From: Methylobacterium sp. Leaf117
Lineage (GTDB): Bacteria; Pseudomonadota; Alphaproteobacteria; Rhizobiales; Beijerinckiaceae
Direction: 5' to 3'
DNA length: 64,000 bases
NCBI RefSeq assembly: GCF_001422985.1
Contig: NZ_LMNL01000034.1
Span: forward strand, 603,512-667,511
Both the position numbers and the translations under genes were made by a program. Each line of letters starts with the position of its first letter. Position 1 is the stretch's first letter. Below the pieces are notes generated by a model, which saw only the letters and a program-made list of their open reading frames with translations, did not search any database and had not been told where the DNA came from. Positions 36,390 through 44,841 of this stretch are shown piece after piece.

Positions 36390-37403
36390 ATGTCGTCTGG
36401 CGACGAATCCGCCGTCCCGCCCGCCGCATCCGCGCGTGCGCGACCCTTCACAATCTGCCGCGAGGACGAGCCGGTACCGCCCGCCATCGCTGGCGCCATC
36501 GCGGCGATCGGCAATTTCGACGGGGTGCATCTCGGCCATCGCGCTCTGATCGCCGCCGTCCGCGAGACGGCGCAGGCAGCAAGTCACCCAGCGGTGGCGC
36601 TCACCTTCGAGCCGCATCCGCGCGCTTATTTTGCGCCGCACCTGCCCATGTTCCGTCTCACCGATGCGTTGGCTAAGGAGATTGTATTCGCGCATCTCGG
36701 TCTCGACGGCCTGATCGTACGCCGCTTCGACGCCACCCTGGCGGGCACCGGCGCCCGAGACTTCGTCGAGGAGCTTCTGGTGCGTGACCTCGGAGTGTCA
36801 GGGGTCGTCATCGGCCACGACTTCCATTTCGGCCGGGGCCGGGAGGGCACGCCGGCCGTGCTCGCGGACCTCTGCACGCAGGCCGGCCTGACCTGCCGTA
36901 TCATTTCCCCCGTGGCCCTGAGCGCAGGCGCGGAACCGGTCTCGTCGAGCGCGATCCGGGCGGCCCTGGCCGAGGGCGCGGTGGCGCAGGCCAACGCGCT
37001 CCTCGGTTATCGCTGGTTCGTCTCCGGAGAGGTCCGCCACGGCGACAAGCGCGGGCGTACCCTGGGCTATCCCACTGCCAACGTGGCGCTGACGGATTGC
37101 GGACTCGCTCACGGCATCTACGCGGTACGGGTGCGCCTGCCGGATGGCCGGGTGACGGACGGAGTCGCCAGTTACGGCCGACGGCCGACCTTCGACGACG
37201 GCGCTCCTCTCCTCGAGGTCAATCTGTTCGACTTCTCCGGAGACCTGTACGGCCAGACGATCGCGGTGGAGTTTCTCGACTACATCCGGGGCGAGGTACG
37301 CTTCGACGGGGCCGAGGCCCTGATCGTCCAGATGCATTGCGATGCGGCGGAAGCCCGCCGGATCATCGCCAAGAACCCCGTCCCGTCGATGTTGGAGGCT
37401 TGA
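36390..37403 (+). CDS. ribF: bifunctional riboflavin kinase/FAD synthetase
   Basis: 337 residues. The N-terminal FAD synthetase domain has AIGNFDGVHLGHRALI and GHDFHFGRGREGTP; SSSAIRAALAEG follows; the C-terminal riboflavin kinase domain has GDKRGRTLGYPTANV and SYGRRPTFDDG. ATG 36390 (MSSGDESAVPP) is chosen over 36315, which would overlap the PepSY gene and gives a Trp/Cys-rich unlikely N-terminus. Makes FMN and FAD from riboflavin. Converges on the YcgN-family gene. Confidence 0.95.
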   Translation: MSSGDESAVPPAASARARPFTICREDEPVPPAIAGAIAAIGNFDGVHLGHRALIAAVRETAQAASHPAVALTFEPHPRAYFAPHLPMFRLTDALAKEIVFAHLGLDGLIVRRFDATLAGTGARDFVEELLVRDLGVSGVVIGHDFHFGRGREGTPAVLADLCTQAGLTCRIISPVALSAGAEPVSSSAIRAALAEGAVAQANALLGYRWFVSGEVRHGDKRGRTLGYPTANVALTDCGLAHGIYAVRVRLPDGRVTDGVASYGRRPTFDDGAPLLEVNLFDFSGDLYGQTIAVEFLDYIRGEVRFDGAEALIVQMHCDAAEARRIIAKNPVPSMLEA

Positions 37404-37410
37404 CCCTCGA

Positions 37411-37950
37411 TCAATCCGCCTCGTCCTCGGTGTCGGGCGTGCGGTTGGGCCAGGTCACGATCCGATCGAGCAGTTCGTCGGCGGTGAACTCCTCCTCGTT
37501 GCCGGAAACCCGGCCCCGCACGGAGATGCCGGCCTCGTGCACGCTGGCGGCGCGTCCGGAGACGAGGGGATGCCAAGCGTAGAGGTCTTGACCGTCGCGG
37601 ATGAGGCGATAGGCGCAGGTCGGCGGCAGCCACGGGATCGTGCGGACCGCCTCGGGCGTCAGGCGCACGCAATCGGGCACCCGCTTCTGGCGCCTCGGAT
37701 AGTCGCGGCAGCGGCAGCCATGGCCGTCGAGGAGAGTGCAGCCGACATCCGTGTGATAGACCTCAGCCGTGTCCTCGTCTTCGAGCTTGAGGAGGCAGCA
37801 GCGGCCGCAACCGTCGCACAGGCTCTCCCATTCGGTCGGGGACATCGCCTCCAGGCTCTTGGTGCGCCAGAACGGCTCGTCGACCGAGGCGGAAGGGGAT
37901 TCGGGGAAGGCCTGCGGCGTCTGGGAACGCGCGGCCGAGCGGTCCCGCAT
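37411..37950 (-). CDS. YcgN family cysteine-cluster protein (UPF0260)
   Basis: 179 residues. The conserved cysteines are [47 protein letters not shown] and [10 protein letters not shown], followed by [10 protein letters not shown], which is the UPF0260/YcgN signature. The cluster suggests metal or Fe-S binding, but no function is established. The C-terminal acidic tail ([10 protein letters not shown]) extends beyond E. coli YcgN. ATG 37950 is chosen. Only seven bases separate its stop from that of ribF (convergent). Confidence 0.9.
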   Translation of the reverse strand: MRDRSAARSQTPQAFPESPSASVDEPFWRTKSLEAMSPTEWESLCDGCGRCCLLKLEDEDTAEVYHTDVGCTLLDGHGCRCRDYPRRQKRVPDCVRLTPEAVRTIPWLPPTCAYRLIRDGQDLYAWHPLVSGRAASVHEAGISVRGRVSGNEEEFTADELLDRIVTWPNRTPDTEDEAD

Positions 37951-38256
37951 GGGGAACACCTTGGGCTGGGAGCGGCGAAAATCCGGGTGATCCGTTCCTG
38001 TGCCGCAACGCCGACCTGCGGGCAAGCGTTGCCGGCGCAAGGCACGACGTCGCAGCGCGGAGTCAAGCCTCCCGATGCCACCGACCCGCCCCAATCCGAC
38101 GTCAAGGTTAAGACTAGGTTATCGTCCACAACGCCGGGACTCTGCGCCTTGCCGAGGCGTTGTCAGCAACGAAGCCTCGCGGCCGGGCGCAGGTGTTGTT
38201 AGGATCGCGTGACCCGGCCTCGTGCCGGCGCCGGGTACGGAAGGACTGGAACTCAG
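37951..38256. other. divergent intergenic region between YcgN and PBP genes
   Basis: 306 bases with promoters for both sides expected. A segment near 38129-38160 can pair aacgcc with ggcgtt over a 20-base loop; otherwise nothing stands out. Confidence 0.4.
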
Positions 38257-40485
38257 GTGCGCCTGCCCAAAGCGACCTCGCTGACGACGCGGATCAAGCA
38301 CGCCGCCCTGGCCTTTGATGCCTGGGTGAACGCGAGCCTGTACGATGGCGGCCGCTCGGCAGGCGAGACCTACGAGCGATTCCAAGAGCGTATGAACGTG
38401 TTCGCGGTGCGGGGCTGGAAGCGCGTCACCCTAGACCTGACCAGCGAGGCGGTGACCCTCGGCACCGGCGGGGCCGTGCTGATGCTGGCGCTGGCGCAGC
38501 CCGCCTTCAACCTGACCAATGACAACTGGCTCAAGGCCCAGGATCTCGCGGTGACCTTCCTCGACCGCTACGGCACCGAAGTCGGGCGGCGCGGGATCAA
38601 GCACGATGATTCGCTCAAGCTCGACGACTTTCCCGACATCATGATCAAGGCCCTGGTCTCGACGGAAGACCGGCGTTTCTACGAGCATTGGGGTATCGAC
38701 CCCATCGGCACCGCCCGCGCGCTGGTGTCGAACTCGCGCGGCGGCGGCAACACCCAGGGCGGCTCGTCGATCACCCAGCAGCTCGCCAAAAACCTGTTCC
38801 TCACGAACGAGCGCTCGCTTGAGCGCAAGATCAACGAGGCCTTCCTGGCGCTCTGGCTGGAGAGCCATCTCTCCAAGAACGAGATCCTGAAGCTCTATCT
38901 CGACCGCGCCTATATGGGCGGCGGCACCTTCGGCGCCGTGGCGGCGGCGGACTATTATTTCGGCAAGCCGCTCAAGGACATCTCCCTGGCCGAAGCCGCG
39001 ATGCTGGCCGGCCTGTTCAAGGCGCCGACCAAGTACGCCCCCCATGTGAACCTACCGGCGGCCCGCGCCCGTGCCGTCGATGTGCTGCACAACATGGTCG
39101 AGGCCGGCTTCCTCACCGAGGGCCAGATCCAAACGGCCTTGCGCAACCCTGCGACGCCCGTAACGCGCACCCGCGACATCACGGCGGACTATTATCTCGA
39201 CTGGGCCTTCGGCGAGATCAAGCAAATGGCCGACGCTGGCCGCTTCCGCAGCGACCGGGTGCTCACCGTCAAGACGCCGCTCGATCTCACCATCCAGCGG
39301 CGGGCCGACGAGGTGGTGCAGAACACCCTGCGCCGGCTCGGCGACCAGTACGAGGTCGACGAGGCCGCGATGGTGATCCTCGACCCCGATGGCGCGCTGC
39401 GGGCGATGGTCGGCGGCGCCGATTACGGCGAGAGCCAGTTCAACCGCGCCACCGATGCGCTGCGCCAGCCTGGCTCGTCGTTCAAGCCCTATGTCTACGC
39501 GGCCGGCCTCGCCGCGGGCCTGTATCGGCCGGATACCCGCGTCGTCGATCGGCCCGTCTGCATTGGCAACTGGTGCCCGCAGAACTACGGACGCTCGTTC
39601 TCGGGCGCCACGACTCTGACTGTGGCGGTGGCCAAATCCATCAACACCATCCCGATTCAGGTCTCGATCGCGCTTGGTAAGGCGATGGGCATCTCGCACG
39701 AGGCCCGGGCGGCTGCCGCCGGGCGCAAGAAGATCATCGAGACCGCCCACGCTATGGGCATCACCACGCAACTGACCGATTCCGTCTCCCTGCCCATCGG
39801 TTCGGCCGAGGTGAACGTCATCGATCAGGCCGCCGGCTACGCGGTGTTCGCCAATGGCGGTCGCAAGGCCAAGCCCTACGCGGCGATGGAGGTGAAGAAC
39901 TCGTCCGGCGAGGTGATCTATCGCCATGCCGACGAGCCGATGCGGCAGGTGCTGTCGACCCAGGTGGTCGCCGATATGAACTACATGCTCACCAAGGTGG
40001 TGGAGGAAGGCACCGGCAAGCGCGCCGCGCTGGAGGGCATCAAGGTGGCGGGCAAGTCCGGCACCACGAATGCCTACCGCGACGCCTGGTTCGTCGGCTA
40101 CACCGGCAATTATGTCGGCGCCGTCTGGTTCGGCAACGACGATCACACCTCCACCAACAAGATGACCGGCGGCTCGCTGCCCGCAATGACTTGGCATGAC
40201 GTCATGGAAGTCGCACACCAGGGCATCGAGCTGAAGCCGATGCCGGGCCTGAAGGATCCGGGCCGCGCGGTGGCCCAGGCCGGCCCGAGCGCGGCCCCCG
40301 TCAACGCCGCGGCGAGTGCGGCCGGCAAGCTTTCGCGACGGTCCTTCGAGGTCATTGGCAGCATGAACGGCCTGTTCCGCCAAGTGGAGCGAGCGCCCGA
40401 GAAGACCTCTGCCCTCCAGCCCGCAAGCGTACCGGGCGCAGTGGCGGAGGGAACCCGCGCTGGCGGCCGCATCGGCACCCCGTAA
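38257..40485 (+). CDS. class A penicillin-binding protein (PBP1A family)
   Basis: 742 residues. After an N-terminal cytoplasmic part and one membrane helix (TGGAVLMLALAQPAF), the GT51 glycosyltransferase domain has STEDRRFYEHWGIDPIG (catalytic Glu) and GGSSITQQLAKNLFL. The transpeptidase has SSFKPYVYA (active Ser-x-x-Lys), KSINTIP (SxN) and KSGTTNAYRDAW, with Ser where most enzymes have Thr in the KTG box. It polymerises and crosslinks peptidoglycan in the periplasm. GTG 38257 is preceded by ggaagga and fits the family start; an in-frame GTG at 38209 is an alternative. Followed six bases later by the DUF1214 gene. Confidence 0.93.
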   Translation: MRLPKATSLTTRIKHAALAFDAWVNASLYDGGRSAGETYERFQERMNVFAVRGWKRVTLDLTSEAVTLGTGGAVLMLALAQPAFNLTNDNWLKAQDLAVTFLDRYGTEVGRRGIKHDDSLKLDDFPDIMIKALVSTEDRRFYEHWGIDPIGTARALVSNSRGGGNTQGGSSITQQLAKNLFLTNERSLERKINEAFLALWLESHLSKNEILKLYLDRAYMGGGTFGAVAAADYYFGKPLKDISLAEAAMLAGLFKAPTKYAPHVNLPAARARAVDVLHNMVEAGFLTEGQIQTALRNPATPVTRTRDITADYYLDWAFGEIKQMADAGRFRSDRVLTVKTPLDLTIQRRADEVVQNTLRRLGDQYEVDEAAMVILDPDGALRAMVGGADYGESQFNRATDALRQPGSSFKPYVYAAGLAAGLYRPDTRVVDRPVCIGNWCPQNYGRSFSGATTLTVAVAKSINTIPIQVSIALGKAMGISHEARAAAAGRKKIIETAHAMGITTQLTDSVSLPIGSAEVNVIDQAAGYAVFANGGRKAKPYAAMEVKNSSGEVIYRHADEPMRQVLSTQVVADMNYMLTKVVEEGTGKRAALEGIKVAGKSGTTNAYRDAWFVGYTGNYVGAVWFGNDDHTSTNKMTGGSLPAMTWHDVMEVAHQGIELKPMPGLKDPGRAVAQAGPSAAPVNAAASAAGKLSRRSFEVIGSMNGLFRQVERAPEKTSALQPASVPGAVAEGTRAGGRIGTP

Positions 40486-40491
40486 CTGGCG

Positions 40492-41232
40492 ATGATGCGC
40501 ATGACATTGGCCGAGATGGTGGCGCGATTGCGCCCGGACCAGACCCGCCCGCCCGCTTCCCAGCCAACAAGCACAGGCACCGTTGGCCCGCTGCGGAGCG
40601 GAGTTTCCGGGCGCCTTGCCGGACTTCTGCGACGCGGCGTGCGCCGGGCCTCGACCGTGACGCTGATGCTCTACGCCCTGGCTCTTGGCGCCGGAATCGG
40701 GCTGGCCACCGCCGATTACGCCACGCGGGGCGGCTATCCGTTCGGGGGCGTCCCGGTCGGAGCCTGGACGGCCTGGCCGAAGATCGGCTCTGTGGGCGCG
40801 GACCCCTACGCCCGCGCGGTCAACGCCCGGCGGGGCGAGATCCCCCTGGCGATCGGCGAGGGTATGCTGCTGACCGCGGAGCAGGACGAGTCCGGGCAGG
40901 CCCTCGACGCCGCGTGCACTTATCAAGTGGCGGGCGTGACGCCGCCCGCTCGCGCTTGGACGGTGACGGTCGCCGGGCGCGGGCCGCGTGATTCGGAGGC
41001 AGCACCGATGCGCGAAGGCTTCACCTCCACGGAGATCCTGCGCGAGACCGACGGGCATTTTGCCATCACGCTTTCGCCCGAGGTGCAGCCGGGCAACTGG
41101 CTGCCGATGCCCCGCGCGAAGGGTCCTGTGCGCTTGGCGCTCCGTCTCTACGACACCCCCGTAGCGGCCAGTGCCGGCAACCTGGACCGCTCGGCGGTAC
41201 CGGCCGTCACCCGAACCGGATGTGCCCCATGA
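40492..41232 (+). CDS. DUF1214 domain-containing membrane-anchored protein
   Basis: 246 residues. An N-terminal anchor (TVTLMLYALALGAGIGLATA) leads into a DUF1214 domain: GADPYARAVNARRGEIPL, CTYQVAGVTPPARAWTVTV, LRETDGHFAITLSPEV, GNWLPMPRAKGPVRLALRLY-like end LRLYDTPV. In many bacteria DUF1214 is fused behind DUF1254 in one secreted protein; here the two are separate, coupled genes with DUF1214 first. Function unknown. Its stop overlaps the next start (ATGA at 41229). Confidence 0.85.
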   Translation: MMRMTLAEMVARLRPDQTRPPASQPTSTGTVGPLRSGVSGRLAGLLRRGVRRASTVTLMLYALALGAGIGLATADYATRGGYPFGGVPVGAWTAWPKIGSVGADPYARAVNARRGEIPLAIGEGMLLTAEQDESGQALDAACTYQVAGVTPPARAWTVTVAGRGPRDSEAAPMREGFTSTEILRETDGHFAITLSPEVQPGNWLPMPRAKGPVRLALRLYDTPVAASAGNLDRSAVPAVTRTGCAP

Positions 41233-41825
41233 CGCCGCGCGGACGCTTTCTGGTCGCCACCCTGTCGGGGCTGGTGATCGCCGGCCTCGTGCATGTGGCC
41301 ACGGTGCTGCTGATCCCGAGGCTAGCGGAGGGAGATGCCCTCTCCCGGGCACGATCGGGCGAGGGCCTCGACCATCCGATGCCGGTGAACACGGTGGCGA
41401 CCGGGGACGCGCCGCCCCCCGTTGAGGCGTGGCTGCCGATCCCCGATCCTGCGGTCGCGGTCGGCCTGTGCGCGTTCGATTTGACCGAGGGACCGATGCG
41501 GGTCTCTGCTCGCACCGGTCCCCTGATGCTGTCCCTGGCGGTGCATGGGCCGCGTGGCGCCTTCTATGCGGTCACCGATCAGGCGGCCGTGCGCGGTGCC
41601 CTCGATCTGGTTGTCCTCACTCGGGCCCAGTACGACGAGGCGCTCGCCAATGCCGACGAGGACGAGGTGAGCCACGATGTCCGCATCGTCGCCACCGACG
41701 CCAAGGGCTTCGTGGTGGTGCGGATCATCGCGGCGCTTCCAAGTCAGCGCGCGACCGCGGATGCGGCTGTGCAGGCGGTCTCCTGCACGGTCGACAGCCC
41801 AGCCGATGAGAAGCCCGGGGGCTAA
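41229..41825 (+). CDS. DUF1254 domain-containing membrane-anchored protein
   Basis: 198 residues from ATG 41229. One N-terminal helix (FLVATLSGLVIAGLVHVATV) and an abbreviated DUF1254 domain: DPAVAVGLCAFDLTEGPMRV, GAFYAVTDQAAVRGALDLVV and VRIVATDAKGFVVVRIIAAL. It is shorter than typical DUF1254 proteins because the partner domain is encoded by the upstream gene, with which it is translationally coupled. The pair follows a PBP, hinting at an envelope role. Confidence 0.85.
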   Translation: MTPRGRFLVATLSGLVIAGLVHVATVLLIPRLAEGDALSRARSGEGLDHPMPVNTVATGDAPPPVEAWLPIPDPAVAVGLCAFDLTEGPMRVSARTGPLMLSLAVHGPRGAFYAVTDQAAVRGALDLVVLTRAQYDEALANADEDEVSHDVRIVATDAKGFVVVRIIAALPSQRATADAAVQAVSCTVDSPADEKPGG

Positions 41826-41843
41826 GGCAGCCCCAGAACCTGC

Positions 41844-42665
41844 TCAGTACTTGGCGACGATCGGCTTTGCCGCTGCTACCTCGACCATCACCTCGGGCAG
41901 AAGCCCGCATCGCGCCTCGGCCTCCGGGGGCACCAGGGGGTCGAGCAGGGGATTTCGGCCGTTGAGGGCCGCCAGGGCCTGTGCCACAGCCGTGAGCTCC
42001 GGACCCGGCGCCTCGATCACCAAATGCTCCAGAGCGTAGCGGTAGCGCCCGGCGCGCCGTCGGGTCTCAAGTCGAACCCAGGCGATCAGGCAGCGGTTCT
42101 CGGCCACTCGCATGGCGGCTCGGCGCACATCGCCGTCGTCAAGGCTCTTGGCGAAGGGCAGGCTGCGAAGGCGCAAGGCATCGGCCTCCTTCACTCGAAC
42201 GGCCAGGGCGACGAATTGCGGAATCAGCCGCGCATCGGCACCGATATCCTCCGACAGCCGCCGGTAGCGCGAGACCGGTGAGCGGAAGGCCTCCCCCATC
42301 AGGATATCGTGGTAGGCCGCGGGATCATCGGTGCGCCAGGACGGGGGCAGCACACGGGTGCGGGTCAGGTTGGCGAGGGCGTCCGTGAAGGCCTCGTGCC
42401 CAGCCGCCGGCATCAGGAAGCGCCAGGCACGGTCGCGCAGGGTGCGCTCCTCGCCGGTGAACGGAAAGGTTGAGGCCGGCTCCTCGCGTTCCTGCGCGGC
42501 CAGGGTTCCGGTGGTCTCGATCAGACTGTTCCAGGCGCCGGCCTTGGGACGTCCGAAATCGCCCTGCTGCGCGCAACCGGTCAGAAGCACCAGGATCGCG
42601 AGGGGCGTCAGATGCTGGGAGCGCGGCCATCGCGCGAGGAAGCATCCGGTTCGGAACAAAGGCAT
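41844..42665 (-). CDS. putative lipoprotein, hypothetical
   Basis: 273 residues from ATG 42665. The signal ends in a lipobox (LAILVLLTGCAQQGDF), so it should be lipidated at Cys by Lgt and processed by LspA. The body is alpha-helical in appearance, with RDRAWRFLMPAAGHEAFTDA, YHDILMGEAFRSPVSRYRRL and ENRCLIAWVRLETRRRAGRY. I do not recognise a named domain. It runs convergent to the DUF1254 gene (18 bases between stops). Confidence 0.78.
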   Translation of the reverse strand: MPLFRTGCFLARWPRSQHLTPLAILVLLTGCAQQGDFGRPKAGAWNSLIETTGTLAAQEREEPASTFPFTGEERTLRDRAWRFLMPAAGHEAFTDALANLTRTRVLPPSWRTDDPAAYHDILMGEAFRSPVSRYRRLSEDIGADARLIPQFVALAVRVKEADALRLRSLPFAKSLDDGDVRRAAMRVAENRCLIAWVRLETRRRAGRYRYALEHLVIEAPGPELTAVAQALAALNGRNPLLDPLVPPEAEARCGLLPEVMVEVAAAKPIVAKY

Positions 42666-42690
42666 CCTCCGGGAACGAAGCAGTTCGTGG

Positions 42691-42933
42691 TCAGGAACGA
42701 CGACGCAGGCGCGGGGCGGACGCGTCCGGCTCGGGCATGCGCTCGTAGCGGATGCCGGTGAAGAGCAGGATGGCACCGCGCGGAGTATCCGCGTCCGCAC
42801 GCCGGAAACGGCGGGCAGGTGCCGCGAAGGGCACCACCTGGGCTGTCTGGCGCTCGGGATGGCGCTCGGTGCCGCCCGTCTCGGGCGACCGTTTGACGTT
42901 CATCCGAGGCGCGTTCATCCGGGGAGAGTTCAT
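42691..42933 (-). CDS. small conserved-looking hypothetical protein
   Basis: 80 residues from ATG 42933 (MNSPRMNAPRMNVKRS). The N-terminus has a short MNxPRMN duplication (nine-base DNA repeat), the C-terminal half reads ARRFRRADADTPRGAILLFT then GIRYERMPEP and ends with basic residues. The latter block has the look of a small conserved Rhizobiales protein, but I cannot name a family. It ends 25 bases before the lipoprotein start on the same strand, suggesting an operon. Confidence 0.6.
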   Translation of the reverse strand: MNSPRMNAPRMNVKRSPETGGTERHPERQTAQVVPFAAPARRFRRADADTPRGAILLFTGIRYERMPEPDASAPRLRRRS

Positions 42934-43109
42934 CGGCTTGGTTCCGATTCCATTCGATCTCTGAAGCGAGCCGTCATCAGGCCTGCCCTCACCGCATCCG
43001 GGCCGTTCCGGCATCGCGGCGGTGCCGGCAGAGATCAGCATGGGGTGGTTAACGGAACCTTGCGATGCTGCCGCCAACACCGTCTTCCCCGACTGGCCAT
43101 GAGGGGACC

Positions 43110-43242
43110 GGACCAGCGTGGCTTCCAGGCAACGGAGCCACTTCGTCCGTATGGCCCGCGACTTGCACCCCAGGGACTGCCCATGGCGGGCATTTCCTCC
43201 CTTGTACTCGGCCCTGCTCGCCCGGCGAGCGGGGCTTTTTTT
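43110..43242 (+). ncRNA. candidate trans-acting small RNA with anti-Shine-Dalgarno motif
   Basis: On the plus strand, three hairpins occur in order. Hairpin 1 (43118-43141) pairs gtggcttcc with ggagccac with one bulged base. Hairpin 2 (43178-43192) pairs tgccc with gggca. Then an unpaired CU-rich stretch (43193-43203) contains tcctccc, complementary to a Shine-Dalgarno. Hairpin 3 is the terminator with seven T residues. No plus-strand gene lies upstream for more than 1.2 kb, so the terminator belongs to a short transcript of its own. Loops with exposed CCUCC motifs are typical of alphaproteobacterial trans-acting sRNAs. The 5' end is a guess. Confidence 0.5.
43211..43242 (+). terminator. orphan Rho-independent terminator
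   Basis: gccctgctcgc, loop ccg, gcgagcggggc: an 11-pair stem with one T-G wobble, followed by ttttttt. It is one of the strongest terminators in the window and has no upstream protein gene on its strand. Confidence 0.8.
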
Positions 43243-43439
43243 GTTGGGCGGACCATGCGCGGATCTTTAGTGGCCCTGATCGATCCGGGAGCGAACGCAC
43301 GGAACACGCGGCGGTCGAGGCGCTTGCTAAGGGCGGGTCGCGCCCGATATGCCGTGTCGCTTCCGATCGAACGGTCGTACTTTTCGCGAACGCCCATCAC
43401 CCCAACGCCATTTCATTTCCGATTGAAGGACACCGCCGG

Positions 43440-43733
43440 ATGCGCGTGGTTATCTCCCGACTCTCAAGCCCGAACCGGGGCCTCAAAGCGGCCCTGAGCC
43501 TGGCGCCTTTCGCGCTCCTGATGATGGCTGTCAGCCCGGCCCAGGCCCAGCGCGAGGACCAGGGGCTTCAGCTCGGATGTGCCAACGACTACTTCCGCCT
43601 CTGCGCCGGCGTCGATCCCAACAGCCAGGACGCGGAGCGCTGCATGGATCGCAACCGCTCCCGGCTGTCCCCCGAGTGCAAAGCCGCCATCGGCGACTAT
43701 GACCGCCGTAGCGGTGGAAAATCCCAGAAGTAA
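43440..43733 (+). CDS. small secreted cysteine-rich protein
   Basis: 97 residues from ATG 43440: a signal peptide (LSLAPFALLMMAVSPAQAQ) and a mature domain with four cysteines, LGCANDYFRLCAGVDPNSQD then ERCMDRNRSRLSPECKAAI. The C-x8-C-x11-C pattern resembles a Cys-rich GLG1-type repeat found in small secreted proteobacterial proteins. Probably periplasmic with two disulfides; role unknown. It precedes gshB by 75 bases on the same strand. Confidence 0.75.
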   Translation: MRVVISRLSSPNRGLKAALSLAPFALLMMAVSPAQAQREDQGLQLGCANDYFRLCAGVDPNSQDAERCMDRNRSRLSPECKAAIGDYDRRSGGKSQK

Positions 43734-43808
43734 GGTGCCGTCCGGCACGCCGCATCACGGTCGGGACGGGCATCGACGGTGTCCGTTCCCAGACAGAGGT
43801 TTGACAGC

Positions 43809-44765
43809 ATGACCCTGACCGTCGCGGTGCAGATGGATCCGATCCAGTCGATCCGGATCGCCGGGGACACCACGTTCGCGCTCCTGCTCGAAGCCCAAGC
43901 GCGCGGGCACCGGCTCCTGCACTACACGCCGGACCGCCTGTCGATGCAGGGCAATGCCGTGACGGCGCGGGTCGAGGCCCTGACGGTACAGGACGTGGAG
44001 GGCGCACACGCGAACCTGGGCGCCCCCGAACGCATCGACCTGTCGAGTGTCGACGTGGTTCTGATGCGCCAGGATCCGCCCTTCGACATGGCCTACATCA
44101 CCGCCACACACATGCTGGAGCGCATCCATCCACGCACCCTGGTGGTGAACAACCCGGCCGAGGTCCGCAACGCCCCTGAGAAGCTGTTCGTCCTCGACTT
44201 CCCCGAGTTGATGCCGCCCACCCTGATCACCCGCGATAAGGCGGAGATCGAGGCGTTCCGGGCCGAGCACGGCGCCATCGTGATGAAGCCCCTCCACGGG
44301 CATGGCGGCGCGGCGGTGTTCCGGGTCCTGCCCGAGGACGCGAATTTCGGCTCGATGTTCGACCTGTTCTCGGTCACCTTCCGCGAGCAGTGGGTGGTGC
44401 AGCGATTCCTGCCGCGCATCACCGAGGGCGACAAGCGCATCATCCTGGTCGATGGCGAGCCGATGGGTGCCATCAACCGGGTGCCCGCCCTCAACGATAT
44501 CCGCTCGAACATGGTGCGGGGTGGGGCGGCGGCGGCCTCCGACCTGACCGAGCGCGAGCGTGCGATCTGCGCTACCATTGGTCCGGAACTGAAGCGCCGA
44601 GGCCTGATCCTGGTCGGGATCGACGTCATCGACGGAAACCTGACCGAAATCAATGTGACCTCGCCGACAGGTATTCGGGCGATCAAGCGCCTCGGCGGGC
44701 CGGACTTGGCGGTTTCTGTGTGGGACGCAATCGAGGGCCGCGTCGGCACGGTCCTGTCCGCCTGA
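43809..44765 (+). CDS. gshB: glutathione synthetase
   Basis: 318 residues of the prokaryotic GshB ATP-grasp family, joining gamma-glutamylcysteine and glycine. Substrate region [11 protein letters not shown] and [23 protein letters not shown]-grasp boxes [53 protein letters not shown] and the metal site [19 protein letters not shown] 43809 (MTLTVAVQ) matches the family start. Cytoplasmic. In methylotrophs glutathione also supports formaldehyde or stress detoxification. Terminated by the hairpin at 44796. Confidence 0.96.
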   Translation: MTLTVAVQMDPIQSIRIAGDTTFALLLEAQARGHRLLHYTPDRLSMQGNAVTARVEALTVQDVEGAHANLGAPERIDLSSVDVVLMRQDPPFDMAYITATHMLERIHPRTLVVNNPAEVRNAPEKLFVLDFPELMPPTLITRDKAEIEAFRAEHGAIVMKPLHGHGGAAVFRVLPEDANFGSMFDLFSVTFREQWVVQRFLPRITEGDKRIILVDGEPMGAINRVPALNDIRSNMVRGGAAAASDLTERERAICATIGPELKRRGLILVGIDVIDGNLTEINVTSPTGIRAIKRLGGPDLAVSVWDAIEGRVGTVLSA

Positions 44766-44795
44766 CGGGCGCTCACACTCGGCTGTCTTAAAACG

Positions 44796-44823
44796 ACACG
44801 ACCCGGGCAAGCCCGGGTCGTGT
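44796..44823. terminator. bidirectional terminator between gshB and the oxalate operon
   Basis: A perfect 13-bp inverted repeat, acacgacccgggc and gcccgggtcgtgt, with two bases between the arms. On the minus strand it is followed by cgttttaag and on the plus strand by gctttg, so it can serve both convergent units, better the minus one. Confidence 0.8.
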
Positions 44824-44841
44824 GCTTTGTGGTCCTCGGAC

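Larger units (their letters stand above)
42934..43439. other. intergenic region containing an orphan terminator and candidate sRNA
   Basis: 506 bases between a minus-strand and a plus-strand gene. No protein gene is supported; its middle contains a compact series of hairpins ending in a terminator (see the ncRNA entry). Confidence 0.6.

Noticed and set aside
38209..38256. Upstream GTG start for the PBP1A gene
   Set aside because: In frame, but GTG 38257 has a better ribosome site and the family-like N-terminus begins there.
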